Assembly (NCBI GenBank): GCA_024331125.1
Contig: JANDJI010000002.1
Coordinates: forward strand, 496,001-560,000
From: Nitrospira sp.
GTDB taxonomy: Bacteria > Nitrospirota > Nitrospiria > Nitrospirales > Nitrospiraceae
Direction: 5' to 3'
Length of the DNA stretch: 64,000 nucleotides
Shown here one piece after another: positions 52,450 to 61,027 of the stretch (positions are counted from its first letter, which is position 1; each line of letters begins with the position of its first letter). Made by a program: the position numbers and the translations under genes. The notes under the pieces were generated by a model. That model was not told where the DNA came from, made no database searches, and worked only from the letters and a program-made list of their open reading frames with translations.

Positions 52450-53756
52450 ATGGCCCGCCACCGTTCCGATTGATAGCGCCACAACAACAAGGCCATTCGG
52501 ACCGACCAATCCGCAATCATCGCCATCCAGACATAGACGACCCCGAGTTTCAGCCAGATTCCGAAAATAAAGGCCAGGGGAACCCGGACTCCCCACATGC
52601 CGACGGTCGTGGCCCACAGGATGAAACGGGTATCGCCAGCCCCGCGGAGAGAACCGGCCAAGACCATCGTCAGGGCCAGGGGAATCTGCAAAACGGCCAC
52701 AATCCGCAGAAACTGCGTACCCAGCTCCACCACGGCTTCATCCTGTGTGAACGCCCGCATCAGCACATAAGGAAACAAGAAAAACACGGCACCCATGGCC
52801 GCCATCCCGGCGGCGGCCAGGCGATTGGCCTCCCAGTTTTCCAGCTTGGCGCGGACGTACTTGCCGGCTCCGATGCTGTGCCCCACCATGGTGGCGGCCG
52901 CAATGGCGAAGCCGTAGCCGGGCAGAAACGAGAACGACTCGATGGACAGTCCGACCTGATGAGCGGCGTACGAGACGGTGCCGTATAGGATGACGATCTT
53001 CGTGAAAAACATCACCCCGGCTTGCTGCAAGATACGCTCGCCCGAGACGGGGGCGCCGATCCGCCAAGCGGATTGGACCAGGTCGAGCCGGACAGCGTCG
53101 GATTTTTCGAACAACGTTCGGCAGCGCCAGAGCAAATAAGCGACTCCGGTCGATTCCGCCAGGCCGACCGCCCAGGCCGCGCCTTCGAGGCCCCAGGCCG
53201 GCGCGCCCCATTTCCCGTAAATCAAGGGGTAGGCGAGGAGGATATGCAGCAGATTGACGCCGATGAGGGCGTACATCGGCGTTTTGGTGTCGCCCGTCCC
53301 TTGGAGGATGGATGAGAGAACCTGGAGCAGGATCGTAAAGGGGGCGACAAGAAAAATGATGGTCGAATAGGGGACGGCCTGGGCGACGACGTCGGGCTGC
53401 GCGCCCAAGGCGGCCATGGCCGACTGATTGACACTCACTCCGATCAAGGCCACTAAGACGGACGCGATGATCGAGCAGCAGACGAGATGGACGGCCGCTT
53501 CACCGGCATCTTTGAGACGCCGGGCCCCCCAAAGTTGCGCCACCAGCACGTTGGCGCCGACCGATAGACCGGACAACAGGGTGGTGGCGATAAAGAGAAG
53601 GAGTTGCCCCAAGCCGACCGCGGCGATCGACCCCGCGCCGAGCCCTCCGACCAAGAAGACCGCGACGATTCCCTCCGCCCGTTGCAACAACGTACTGACC
53701 GTCACGGGGAGCGCGAGAGAGAGCACGGATCGTCTGATGCGTTGCCTGGCGGCCAT
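52434..53756 (-). CDS. MATE-family multidrug/Na+ efflux transporter
   Basis: A 440-residue inner-membrane protein with about 12 helices in two similar halves. SLALPVTVSTLLQRAEGIVAVF opens the first half. GAGSIAAVGLGQ, GANVLVAQLWGARR and SILQGTGDTKTPMY are MATE/NorM repeat motifs, mirrored by GHSIGAGKYVRAKLENW and GSLRGAGDTRFI in the second half. It would export cationic compounds in exchange for Na+ or H+. The substrate is unknown. Its 3' end overlaps the small membrane gene on the other strand. Confidence 0.92.
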   Translation of the reverse strand: MAARQRIRRSVLSLALPVTVSTLLQRAEGIVAVFLVGGLGAGSIAAVGLGQLLLFIATTLLSGLSVGANVLVAQLWGARRLKDAGEAAVHLVCCSIIASVLVALIGVSVNQSAMAALGAQPDVVAQAVPYSTIIFLVAPFTILLQVLSSILQGTGDTKTPMYALIGVNLLHILLAYPLIYGKWGAPAWGLEGAAWAVGLAESTGVAYLLWRCRTLFEKSDAVRLDLVQSAWRIGAPVSGERILQQAGVMFFTKIVILYGTVSYAAHQVGLSIESFSFLPGYGFAIAAATMVGHSIGAGKYVRAKLENWEANRLAAAGMAAMGAVFFLFPYVLMRAFTQDEAVVELGTQFLRIVAVLQIPLALTMVLAGSLRGAGDTRFILWATTVGMWGVRVPLAFIFGIWLKLGVVYVWMAMIADWSVRMALLLWRYQSERWRAIQLLR

Positions 53757-53832
53757 GGGGACGTATCCTAACAGAAGACCGGAAGGACGGAACTAGACAA
53801 ATCCATTTCCGGTTCGCTAGGGTTACGTATCG

Positions 53833-55365
53833 ATGATACCTTCGGAAGATAGTTTCTCTTCGACGACCCTTCCTCGACTGTCGAAATCAAAGTATCTGGC
53901 CGGACTTCAGTGCCACAGACGGCTGTATCTGGAAGTGCATCATCCGGAGCGTGCCACTCCGCCCGATCCCGCGACACAAGCGGTTTTGGATATGGGAACC
54001 GAGATCGGGATTCACGCGCGGGGCCTTTTCCCCGGAGGAGTGTTGATCAACGAAGGCCATCGCCAACGAGACGAAGCCTTGGCCCACACGGCGTCCGTGA
54101 TGGCCGATCCGTCCGTCACCGCCGTTTTTGAAGGGGCGTTTCAGCATGATGGCGTGTTCGTGCGCGCGGACATTCTGGAACGAGACGCGGGTCCCGACGG
54201 GACTCCCTCTTCATGGCGGTTGATCGAAGTCAAATCGTCCTCCCGCGTGAAAGACGTCCATCTCGACGATCTGGCGATCCAGAGCGCGGTGTTGGAAGGC
54301 GCCGGTCTGCTCCTCTCGGCCGTCTGTCTTATGCACATCGACACCGAGTATGTGTACAAAGGAGGCTCCGTCGATTGGCGGCGCCTGTTCACGATAGAAG
54401 ACGTGACGGCGGCCGTGGCGAATCGACGGATCAAGGTGCCGGAGCGGATCGCCGCGATGAAAGCCTTGGTACTCGCCCCCGTCCCCCCCGCGGTCGAACC
54501 GGGCCGCCAGTGCCACAGCCCCTATGAATGTCCCTTTTGGAACCATTGCACCCAAAACAAGCCCGACCGTTGGATCTATTATCTGCCGGGTTCCAAAGAC
54601 GTCGCCGAACGTTTGGTCGAGCGGGGGGTCTCGATCATCGACGACATTCCGGGGGATGTGCCCCTTTCGCCCTCTCAACGCCGAGTCAAGGAAAACGTCG
54701 AGTGGATTTCTCCCGGTCTGAGAGACGCATTGCGATCGATCCGCTATCCGGTTCATCACGTAGATTTCGAAACGGTCATGTTGGCGGTGCCTCGTTTCCC
54801 CTCCACAAGGCCTTACCAGTCGATTCCCGTGCAATGGTCGAACCATATTGAAGAAGAACCGGGCCGCCTGATCCATCGGGAATTTCTCCATGTCGAGCCG
54901 ACCGAGCCGCGCAAACGGTGGGCGGAGGCGTTGATCGAATCACTGGGCCGGGAAGGGAGCATCTGTGTGTACTCTTCCTACGAAGAGGCCATGATGCGGC
55001 AACTGGTCGAGGCGTTTCCGGAGTTCCGTTCGGCGTTTCAGCCTATTTTAAAGCGCCTCTGGGACCTGCACGAGGTCATCAAGCAGCACTATTACCACCC
55101 TCGGTTCAACGGGTCGTATTCCATCAAATCGGTCTTGCCGGCGGTGGTGCCTTCTTTGGGATACGGTGATTTGACCATTCAATCGGGGGGGCAAGCCGCC
55201 GCCGAGTATTACCGCATGGTCTTTGTTGAGACCGATTGGATCGAACAGGCCGCCATTCGATCGGCATTGCTTCAATACTGTGCAAGAGACACGTTGGCAT
55301 TAGTGGAGTTGCGGCGAACGCTTCAAAAAAAGATTGAAGAAACAAACAGATCGTCACTTGGCTGA
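53833..55365 (+). CDS. DUF2779 protein: Cas4-like nuclease fused to DnaQ-like exonuclease
   Basis: A 510-residue predicted nuclease. The N-terminal half is RecB/Cas4-like: Asp112 (RADIL), Glu132 and Lys134 (IEVKSS) form the D...ExK active site. Cys27 with Cys227, Cys233 and Cys239 fits the 4Fe-4S cluster of Cas4/AddB-type enzymes. The C-terminal half starts with Asp311/Glu313 (HHVDFETVM) and has Asp411 and Asp486 (CARDTLAL), the DEDD layout of an RNase H-fold 3'-5' exonuclease. This pairing is the DUF2779 family. It stands alone beside a tRNA gene. A role in DNA repair or processing of foreign DNA is inferred. Confidence 0.85.
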   Translation: MIPSEDSFSSTTLPRLSKSKYLAGLQCHRRLYLEVHHPERATPPDPATQAVLDMGTEIGIHARGLFPGGVLINEGHRQRDEALAHTASVMADPSVTAVFEGAFQHDGVFVRADILERDAGPDGTPSSWRLIEVKSSSRVKDVHLDDLAIQSAVLEGAGLLLSAVCLMHIDTEYVYKGGSVDWRRLFTIEDVTAAVANRRIKVPERIAAMKALVLAPVPPAVEPGRQCHSPYECPFWNHCTQNKPDRWIYYLPGSKDVAERLVERGVSIIDDIPGDVPLSPSQRRVKENVEWISPGLRDALRSIRYPVHHVDFETVMLAVPRFPSTRPYQSIPVQWSNHIEEEPGRLIHREFLHVEPTEPRKRWAEALIESLGREGSICVYSSYEEAMMRQLVEAFPEFRSAFQPILKRLWDLHEVIKQHYYHPRFNGSYSIKSVLPAVVPSLGYGDLTIQSGGQAAAEYYRMVFVETDWIEQAAIRSALLQYCARDTLALVELRRTLQKKIEETNRSSLG

Positions 55366-55459
55366 TCAGCGGGGAAAGTGGGATGAAGAAGGGGACCTGC
55401 CGGTCGAGCGAATGTGCCTCGCCATCATAGGGAGAGAACGGCCGATCAGTGAGGAGCGG

Positions 55460-55549
<90 letters not shown>

Positions 55550-55626
55550 GATGGAATGGAACCGGCCCGCGTGTGAATTGTGAACCGGCGAGGCGGACGA
55601 CTCGACGAATTCGGCAGGAGCTTACC

Positions 55627-56454
55627 GTGCCAGACGGCGTTTTGCAATGGGAAGGTCTTCCCGGTTTCGGCGATCGCCCCCTTCGATTTCACCGCGTCAG
55701 GTTGTGCGGCGACGATGCCTCACTTTCGATGGATGCAATCGCCCGCGCCGAAATCCACGTGTGGGGATTCGTTTTGGATCTCGGTGAGGAAGAGATCGCT
55801 CTCGCAAGATCCGCGTTATCAGATGAAGAACGGGCACGAGCCGATCGGTTCGTGTCGGATCTCCATCGCCGATGGTTTATCGCCGCCCATGCCGGTTTGC
55901 GGAAACTCCTGAACCGGTATCGCCCTCGTCATGCCGATCTCATGATTGAGAGGGCGGCCGCCGGCAAGCCGTATTTGCGGGACACTCCTTCGCTTCGCTT
56001 CAGCCTAACCCATTCCCATGGAAGAGCGCTCGTCGCCATAGCTTGGGATCGCGACGTCGGGGTCGATCTCGAAAAGGTTCGACCGGAGGTGGACGTGTTG
56101 ACCCTTGCTCGGCGGTTTTTATCAAAACACGATCAGGATTTTATCGAGGGGAGGGAACCGGCAGGCATGCACGAGCGATTTCTGATGACGTGGGTGGCGC
56201 GGGAAGCGGCTGCAAAAGTCGACGGTGGCGGCATCAGGTTCCCGCTGCATCGTGATCGTCTTGCCTTGATGGAGGATGGGACTGCGCAATGGATGACGCA
56301 AAACGATGGAACAGCACGAGGGCCGGAGACGATCAGATCCGTTCGGTTCCTAAGCCTTGAACCAGGTTGGGTCGGGGCCGTATCGGCTGAAGGGACCGAT
56401 TGGGTCGTGATCTATTGTGACGATACAGACGACGGTGTCAGGCGGGGAACGTGA
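55627..56454 (+). CDS. 4'-phosphopantetheinyl transferase (Sfp-type)
   Basis: Transfers phosphopantetheine from CoA to carrier proteins. 275 residues from the GTG, which has AGGAG six bases upstream. An ATG at 55729 would give 241 residues, nearer the usual Sfp length. Motifs are AGKPYLRDTPSLRFSLTHS, the Mg-binding GVDLEKVRP and WVAREAAAKVDGGGI (normally W..KEA..K). An open frame beginning at 55459 inside the tRNA is spurious. Its end overlaps thiI on the other strand by 17 bp. No polyketide or peptide synthetase is nearby. Confidence 0.88.
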   Translation: MPDGVLQWEGLPGFGDRPLRFHRVRLCGDDASLSMDAIARAEIHVWGFVLDLGEEEIALARSALSDEERARADRFVSDLHRRWFIAAHAGLRKLLNRYRPRHADLMIERAAAGKPYLRDTPSLRFSLTHSHGRALVAIAWDRDVGVDLEKVRPEVDVLTLARRFLSKHDQDFIEGREPAGMHERFLMTWVAREAAAKVDGGGIRFPLHRDRLALMEDGTAQWMTQNDGTARGPETIRSVRFLSLEPGWVGAVSAEGTDWVVIYCDDTDDGVRRGT

Positions 56455-57616
56455 ATGCTTCCACCTCGGTCTTCTCGATCCCTTGCCGGATCAGATGAGG
56501 AACGTCCAATGTCTTTTCAACGTGCTGAAGGACGTCACGCCGAGTCTTCAAACTCGGATGGGGCGGAGTGAACAATTTGCAGCAGTCCTGGTCCGGCTCG
56601 ATGGAAATCTCGTAGGTGCCCAGCTTCCTCGCCTCATCGGTGATTTCGATTTTATCCATCCCGATCAACGGCCGAAGGATCGGCAACATCGCGGCCTCTC
56701 CGATCACCGAGAGATTTTCCGGTGTCTGCGACGCGACTTGGCCGAGGCTGTCGCCGGTCACCATCCCCCAGCACCGTTCCCTCTCAGCGATGTGTTCGGC
56801 GATGCGCAGCATCATGCGGCGATAGAGCACGACACGGAACGGCGCCGGCGTATTCAACACGATGTCTCTCTGGATTTCTCCGAAGGGAACGACGTAAAGA
56901 CGCGACTTGTATTGATACGAGGTCAGCAGTTTCGCGAGGTCGCGGGCCTTTTCCTCCGAAGCGCGGCTCACCAGCGGCCGGCCTGAAAAGTGAACGAAGA
57001 CGGCGCGGCAGCCGCGTTTGATCATGCGGTAGGCGGCGACCGGCGAATCGATTCCTCCCGACAGCAGACAGACCACCTTGCCGCTGACTCCGACCGGCAT
57101 GCCGCCCGGTCCGTCGATTTTCTCGGTGGAGACGTACGCTTCTTTGGAAAGCAGTTCGATATAGATCGTTTGATCGGGATGTTTCAGGCTCACGGATTTG
57201 CCCAGCGCCCGACAGACCGCGGCGCCGACGGCCCGCTCCACGTCCATGGACGTGACGGACAATCGTTTGTCCGCCCGCTTGGCCGTCACGCGAAACGTGG
57301 AGAACGGCCGTGCTCGGGTCTCCTCGATGACGGCTTCGCCGAGTTTGTCGAGACAAGGCTCGGCCAGGTCGAGCGGGACCGCGCGAGCCATGAAAAAGTT
57401 CGCCACTCCGCACACGCGCGCCAACCGGTCCCGTATTGCGTCGACTTTGGCGCCGGGTTGAAACGACACGCGAATGCGACGATGGAGCTGCTCGACTCGT
57501 ATCTCTCCAAGGTCTTTGAGGGCCAGATGAACGTTCCGGGCCAGCCGCCGCTCGAAGAAGTCGCGATTGCGACCCTTGAGGGCCAGTTCGTGGTAGTGGA
57601 CAATCGCGCAGCGCAT
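56438..57616 (-). CDS. thiI: tRNA 4-thiouridine synthase ThiI, without rhodanese domain
   Basis: Makes s4U8 in tRNA and can supply sulfur for thiamine. 392 residues: an N-terminal ferredoxin-like region, THUMP domain (~60-165), and PP-loop ATPase motif CLLSGGIDSPVAAY near 184-196. DQDCCKLFTPPHPS holds the Cys pair equivalent to the catalytic Cys of E. coli ThiI. The C-terminal rhodanese domain of enterobacterial ThiI is missing, as in Bacillus, so a separate sulfurtransferase must donate sulfur. Last gene of a coaE-trxB-thiI run. Confidence 0.93.
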   Translation of the reverse strand: MRCAIVHYHELALKGRNRDFFERRLARNVHLALKDLGEIRVEQLHRRIRVSFQPGAKVDAIRDRLARVCGVANFFMARAVPLDLAEPCLDKLGEAVIEETRARPFSTFRVTAKRADKRLSVTSMDVERAVGAAVCRALGKSVSLKHPDQTIYIELLSKEAYVSTEKIDGPGGMPVGVSGKVVCLLSGGIDSPVAAYRMIKRGCRAVFVHFSGRPLVSRASEEKARDLAKLLTSYQYKSRLYVVPFGEIQRDIVLNTPAPFRVVLYRRMMLRIAEHIAERERCWGMVTGDSLGQVASQTPENLSVIGEAAMLPILRPLIGMDKIEITDEARKLGTYEISIEPDQDCCKLFTPPHPSLKTRRDVLQHVEKTLDVPHLIRQGIEKTEVEAFTFPA

Positions 57617-57672
57617 GGTGAAACCGTGTTCGGATCCAGCGGGGGACGTTCGTTACCGGACCGTATCGTGCC

Positions 57673-58596
57673 TCAACGATTTTCCGAGTCCTCTAAAAAT
57701 CGTTCGGCGTCGATGGCGGCCATGCAGCCGGAGCCGGCGGCCGTGACGGCTTGCCGATACTTGCTGTCTTGCACGTCGCCGGCGGCGAAGACGCCCGGGA
57801 CGCTGGTGGCCGTTCCATCGTGGGTAAGCACATAGCCTTTTTCGTCCATCTCAAGTTGGCCGGCGAACAGAGCGGTATTGGGTCGATGCCCGATGGCAAC
57901 GAAGACTCCGGCGCAGGCGATCTCCGAGACCGAGCCGGTGACGACGTTTCTCAACCGGACGCCCGTCACGGTTTCCTGTCCCAAAACGTCTTCGACCACT
58001 GAATTCCAGAGAAAGCGGATCTTTTCGTTCTTCATGGCCCGATCCTGCAAGATCTTCGATGCGCGCAGCTTATCCCGGCGGTGGACGATGGAAACGGTGG
58101 TCGCGAACTTCGTCAGAAAGACCGCCTCTTCCATGGCGCTGTCTCCCCCTCCGACGACGATCAGGTCCTTGCCGCGGAAAAAGAATCCGTCGCAGGTCGC
58201 GCAGGTGGACACGCCTCGGCCGGTCAGGCGTTTCTCGTTCGGCAATCCAAGCTGGATCGGAGAGGCGCCGGTCGCGATGATCACGGTCGCGGCCTGCACC
58301 GTCCGTTCTCCGTCAACGGTGATTTCGAAGGGACGCCGGCGAAGGTTTACGGCGGACACATCGCCGGTCAGGAATTCCGTCCCGAACCGCTCGGCCTGTC
58401 GCCGCATGTCTTTCATGAGCTCCGGCCCCATGACGCCTTGGGCGAAACCCGGGTAGTTCTCCACTTCGGTGGTGGTCGTCAGTTGACCTCCCGATTGCCA
58501 GCCTTCGATCACCAACGGAGAAAGGTTGGCGCGGGCCGTATAGATGGCGGCCGTGAGCCCGGCCGGTCCGGAACCGATGATGACGACGTGACGCAT
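57673..58596 (-). CDS. trxB: Thioredoxin reductase
   Basis: A 307-residue NADPH-dependent flavoprotein. The FAD motif is IIGSGPAGLTAAIY (6-19), the redox disulfide Cys132-Ala-Thr-Cys135 (CATCDG), the NADPH motif VVGGGDSAMEEA, and VFAAGDVQDSKYRQAVTAAG lies at the end. All elements of low-molecular-weight TrxB are present. It sits 28 bp after coaE and 56 bp before thiI. Confidence 0.96.
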   Translation of the reverse strand: MRHVVIIGSGPAGLTAAIYTARANLSPLVIEGWQSGGQLTTTTEVENYPGFAQGVMGPELMKDMRRQAERFGTEFLTGDVSAVNLRRRPFEITVDGERTVQAATVIIATGASPIQLGLPNEKRLTGRGVSTCATCDGFFFRGKDLIVVGGGDSAMEEAVFLTKFATTVSIVHRRDKLRASKILQDRAMKNEKIRFLWNSVVEDVLGQETVTGVRLRNVVTGSVSEIACAGVFVAIGHRPNTALFAGQLEMDEKGYVLTHDGTATSVPGVFAAGDVQDSKYRQAVTAAGSGCMAAIDAERFLEDSENR

Positions 58597-58624
58597 GGCG
58601 GCACTCTACCATAAGAGGGATCGA

Positions 58625-59227
58625 TTACGCAGCCGTTTGCAACCGCTGGAAAAGCGTCTTCACCTGGCGGAACAGAGTGCGTTTGCTCGTCGTTCCATCA
58701 AGCACGAAATCGGCCAGGCGACGTTTTTTCGCAAGGGGCATTTGGCTCTTGATGCGTCGAATGGCGTCCGCCCGCGAGAGGCCGTCCCTTTTCTGAAGGC
58801 GGGCGATTTGGATGTCGCGATCGGCGCTGACGACGATGATATGATCGACCGTTCGCTCGATCCCCGCTTCGAACAGAAGCGGAACGTCGTACACCACCAC
58901 GGCGTGGGGATCCCGCGCGAAGGCCGACCGAACCAGCCGTCGTTGTTCGCGGGAGACGCGCGGATGAACGATTCGTTCAAGCCGTCTGAGTTGTTCGGGA
59001 TCGCGAAACACGATGCCGCCCAGCACGCGGCGATTGATGGTGCGATCCGGATTCAACACCCCTCGTCCGAACAATTTGACGATCTCACGCCAGGCGGGTT
59101 TGCCCGGTTCGACGACCGAGCGGGCCAGCGCATCGGCGTCGATAATGACCGCCCCGCACCGTTTGAACATCGACGCCACCGTGCTCTTGCCGGTCGCGAC
59201 GCCGCCGGTCAATCCGACAAGCACCAT
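58625..59227 (-). CDS. coaE: Dephospho-CoA kinase
   Basis: Last step of CoA synthesis. 200 residues from the ATG giving MVLVGLTGGVATGKST, whose P-loop is GVATGKST. IDADALARSVVEPG binds dephospho-CoA, and VVVYDVPLLFEAG is the CoaE signature. An earlier in-frame ATG at 59245 adds six residues. First gene of the minus-strand coaE-trxB-thiI run, divergent from the beta-helix gene. Confidence 0.94.
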   Translation of the reverse strand: MVLVGLTGGVATGKSTVASMFKRCGAVIIDADALARSVVEPGKPAWREIVKLFGRGVLNPDRTINRRVLGGIVFRDPEQLRRLERIVHPRVSREQRRLVRSAFARDPHAVVVYDVPLLFEAGIERTVDHIIVVSADRDIQIARLQKRDGLSRADAIRRIKSQMPLAKKRRLADFVLDGTTSKRTLFRQVKTLFQRLQTAA

Positions 59228-59371
59228 GTCCGTGAGCATACACAAAGTTTCGTTTCACGGTCGAGATCGCCCGCTCAAACGTTGGAAGATTGTCGCACCA
59301 TGGACGACGAATGTTCCACCGGAGGGCAATGCAGTTGACTTGCCGGTGTCCCGGTCGATAAAAGGTGGCGT

Positions 59372-60403
59372 ATGGCACACGTTGTCTTGGTCGCGGTACT
59401 GGGGATGGCCGTCGTTGTCGGCGCCCTTGCACAAGCCGATGCCTCCGACGGCTCTTCGCCGAAAACAATCGTAGTCGCCTTGGACGGCACCGGCGACGTC
59501 GCCTCCCTTCAAGAAGCAATCGATCAAGCCAAGAAGGGGGACACCGTCTTCGTAAAGCCCGGCGTGTATGCTCAAGACGTCACGATTCACAGCAAGGAAG
59601 GCATCAGGGTGGTCGGTGCCGGGGCCGATCAAGTGACGTTGCTCGGGCACGGCGAGCACGTCGGAGTTTTGCACGTCGGGAAGTGGCCCTACGGCGCCAG
59701 CGACATTGAAATTACCGGTCTGACCGTTCACGATCACGGGGGGCACGCGGTCGGGATTTTTAACGCCAGAGGCGTTACTCTCCGCGCCCTTCACGTCAAA
59801 GGATTGTTGTTCAGTCAGCAGGTGAAGGAGTTGCGCATCGAGAACTGCGTGATCGGGGGGAGTGAAACCACGGGCGTGCAATTGGCCGATTCTCAAGCGG
59901 TGCTCATCGGAAACGTGATCCATGACAATGATCACGGCGTCAACGTGGCCGGCAAGTCCAGGGTCAGGGTCGAGCGGAACGTCATTGTGCGCAACCTGTT
60001 CGAGGCCATCGTGGTGGAGGACGGCGCGACGGCGACTCTCGTCGGGAATACGTTGGCGAAGAACGGAGGCGGGGCGGCCTTTTGGGGCTCTTCTCAAAAC
60101 GACGTGTCCGGCAACATCGTCGCCTTCAATAAAACAGGCTTTCTCGTCCATCCGTCCAGTCGAACGACGATGTCGTTCAATGCTCTGTTCAATCAGGAAG
60201 GAAATTATATGAAAGCCGGCTCTCCCGGTGAGCCCGCTCCGGGCTTGAAACCCGAATCCGACATCATCGCCGACCCACGGTTCGCGGACACCGACCATGA
60301 CGACTATCGACTGCTTCCCGATACGACTCTTCTCGACCGGGGAGGCTTTTCATATCTTGGAGCTTTGCCTCCCGTCTCATCTTCGGTCTCGCAGCGGCGA
60401 TAA
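59372..60403 (+). CDS. Secreted right-handed beta-helix repeat protein
   Basis: A 343-residue product with a signal peptide (MAHVVLVAVLGMAVVVGALAQ, cut after ADA). The body holds successive beta-helix coils with Asn/Gly ladders: IEITGLTVHDHGGHAVGIFN, LRIENCVIGG, AVLIGNVIHDND, VRVERNVIVRN, ATLVGNTLAKNGG and NDVSGNIVAFN. These are NosD/pectate-lyase-like (DUF1565) repeats. Such proteins bind or cleave polysaccharides. No pectate-lyase catalytic residues can be assigned. Monocistronic. Confidence 0.88.
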   Translation: MAHVVLVAVLGMAVVVGALAQADASDGSSPKTIVVALDGTGDVASLQEAIDQAKKGDTVFVKPGVYAQDVTIHSKEGIRVVGAGADQVTLLGHGEHVGVLHVGKWPYGASDIEITGLTVHDHGGHAVGIFNARGVTLRALHVKGLLFSQQVKELRIENCVIGGSETTGVQLADSQAVLIGNVIHDNDHGVNVAGKSRVRVERNVIVRNLFEAIVVEDGATATLVGNTLAKNGGGAAFWGSSQNDVSGNIVAFNKTGFLVHPSSRTTMSFNALFNQEGNYMKAGSPGEPAPGLKPESDIIADPRFADTDHDDYRLLPDTTLLDRGGFSYLGALPPVSSSVSQRR

Positions 60404-60547
60404 TCGATCGACGCAACGCGATGGATTTTGCTCCCCCCGTCAATGGTCATGTGCTATGTTTTCCACGGGTGCGCGCGGTTCCGCGCCGAATGGAAGGCTC
60501 AAGTATCCGTTCGGCAAGCCGATAAGGAATCAACCAGGAGGTTTCCC

Positions 60548-60733
60548 TTGGCAAGTTTTCGCAGCGATCTCGAAAAGTGCCCGGGCGCGGATCTTCCTCC
60601 CTTGAATGAAATTGAATCCGGCAAATTGGTGGGAGCCGTCATCCCCATGTCCAAACAGGCTCAAATTCAGATGCGCGACAGCATCGAAGTCATCGACTAC
60701 TTGCTGAATCAAGAACGGGTCATCTGGAGTTAG
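60548..60733 (+). CDS. Small protein (61 aa) with TTG start
   Basis: The start is set by a perfect AGGAGG six bases before TTG; upstream in-frame ATGs lack any ribosome-binding site. The product is 61 residues, acidic to neutral (LEKCPGADLPPLNEIESGKL), with a helical end (MSKQAQIQMRDSIEVIDYLL). No membrane segment or known motif. A possible -10 (TATGTT) lies near 60463. Function unknown. Confidence 0.6.
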   Translation: MASFRSDLEKCPGADLPPLNEIESGKLVGAVIPMSKQAQIQMRDSIEVIDYLLNQERVIWS

Positions 60734-61027
60734 CCGCCCACGGCACGGTGTCCTCTCTTCTCTTGCGGTCGTTTTCTCACATTCGACGGCTGAGAGACGC
60801 CGTTCTTTCAGGACGTTCCTCTTGACTGCCGTCAAAAATTGCCGACAATGACTCTCGATCGGAGAGTGATGCGTCGCGCCGTCTCTCCGCGCGTCATCGC
60901 GGCGGTTTCATGTCGAAGGTCGGTCGATGGTTCATGAGCCGACTCGTACACAGTAGCGACCGGATGCCGAATGAAGGCAGCCTTGTCATGAAACAGCCGT
61001 CCAGTCTCTCGTTGAGGAGAGTTTCTT

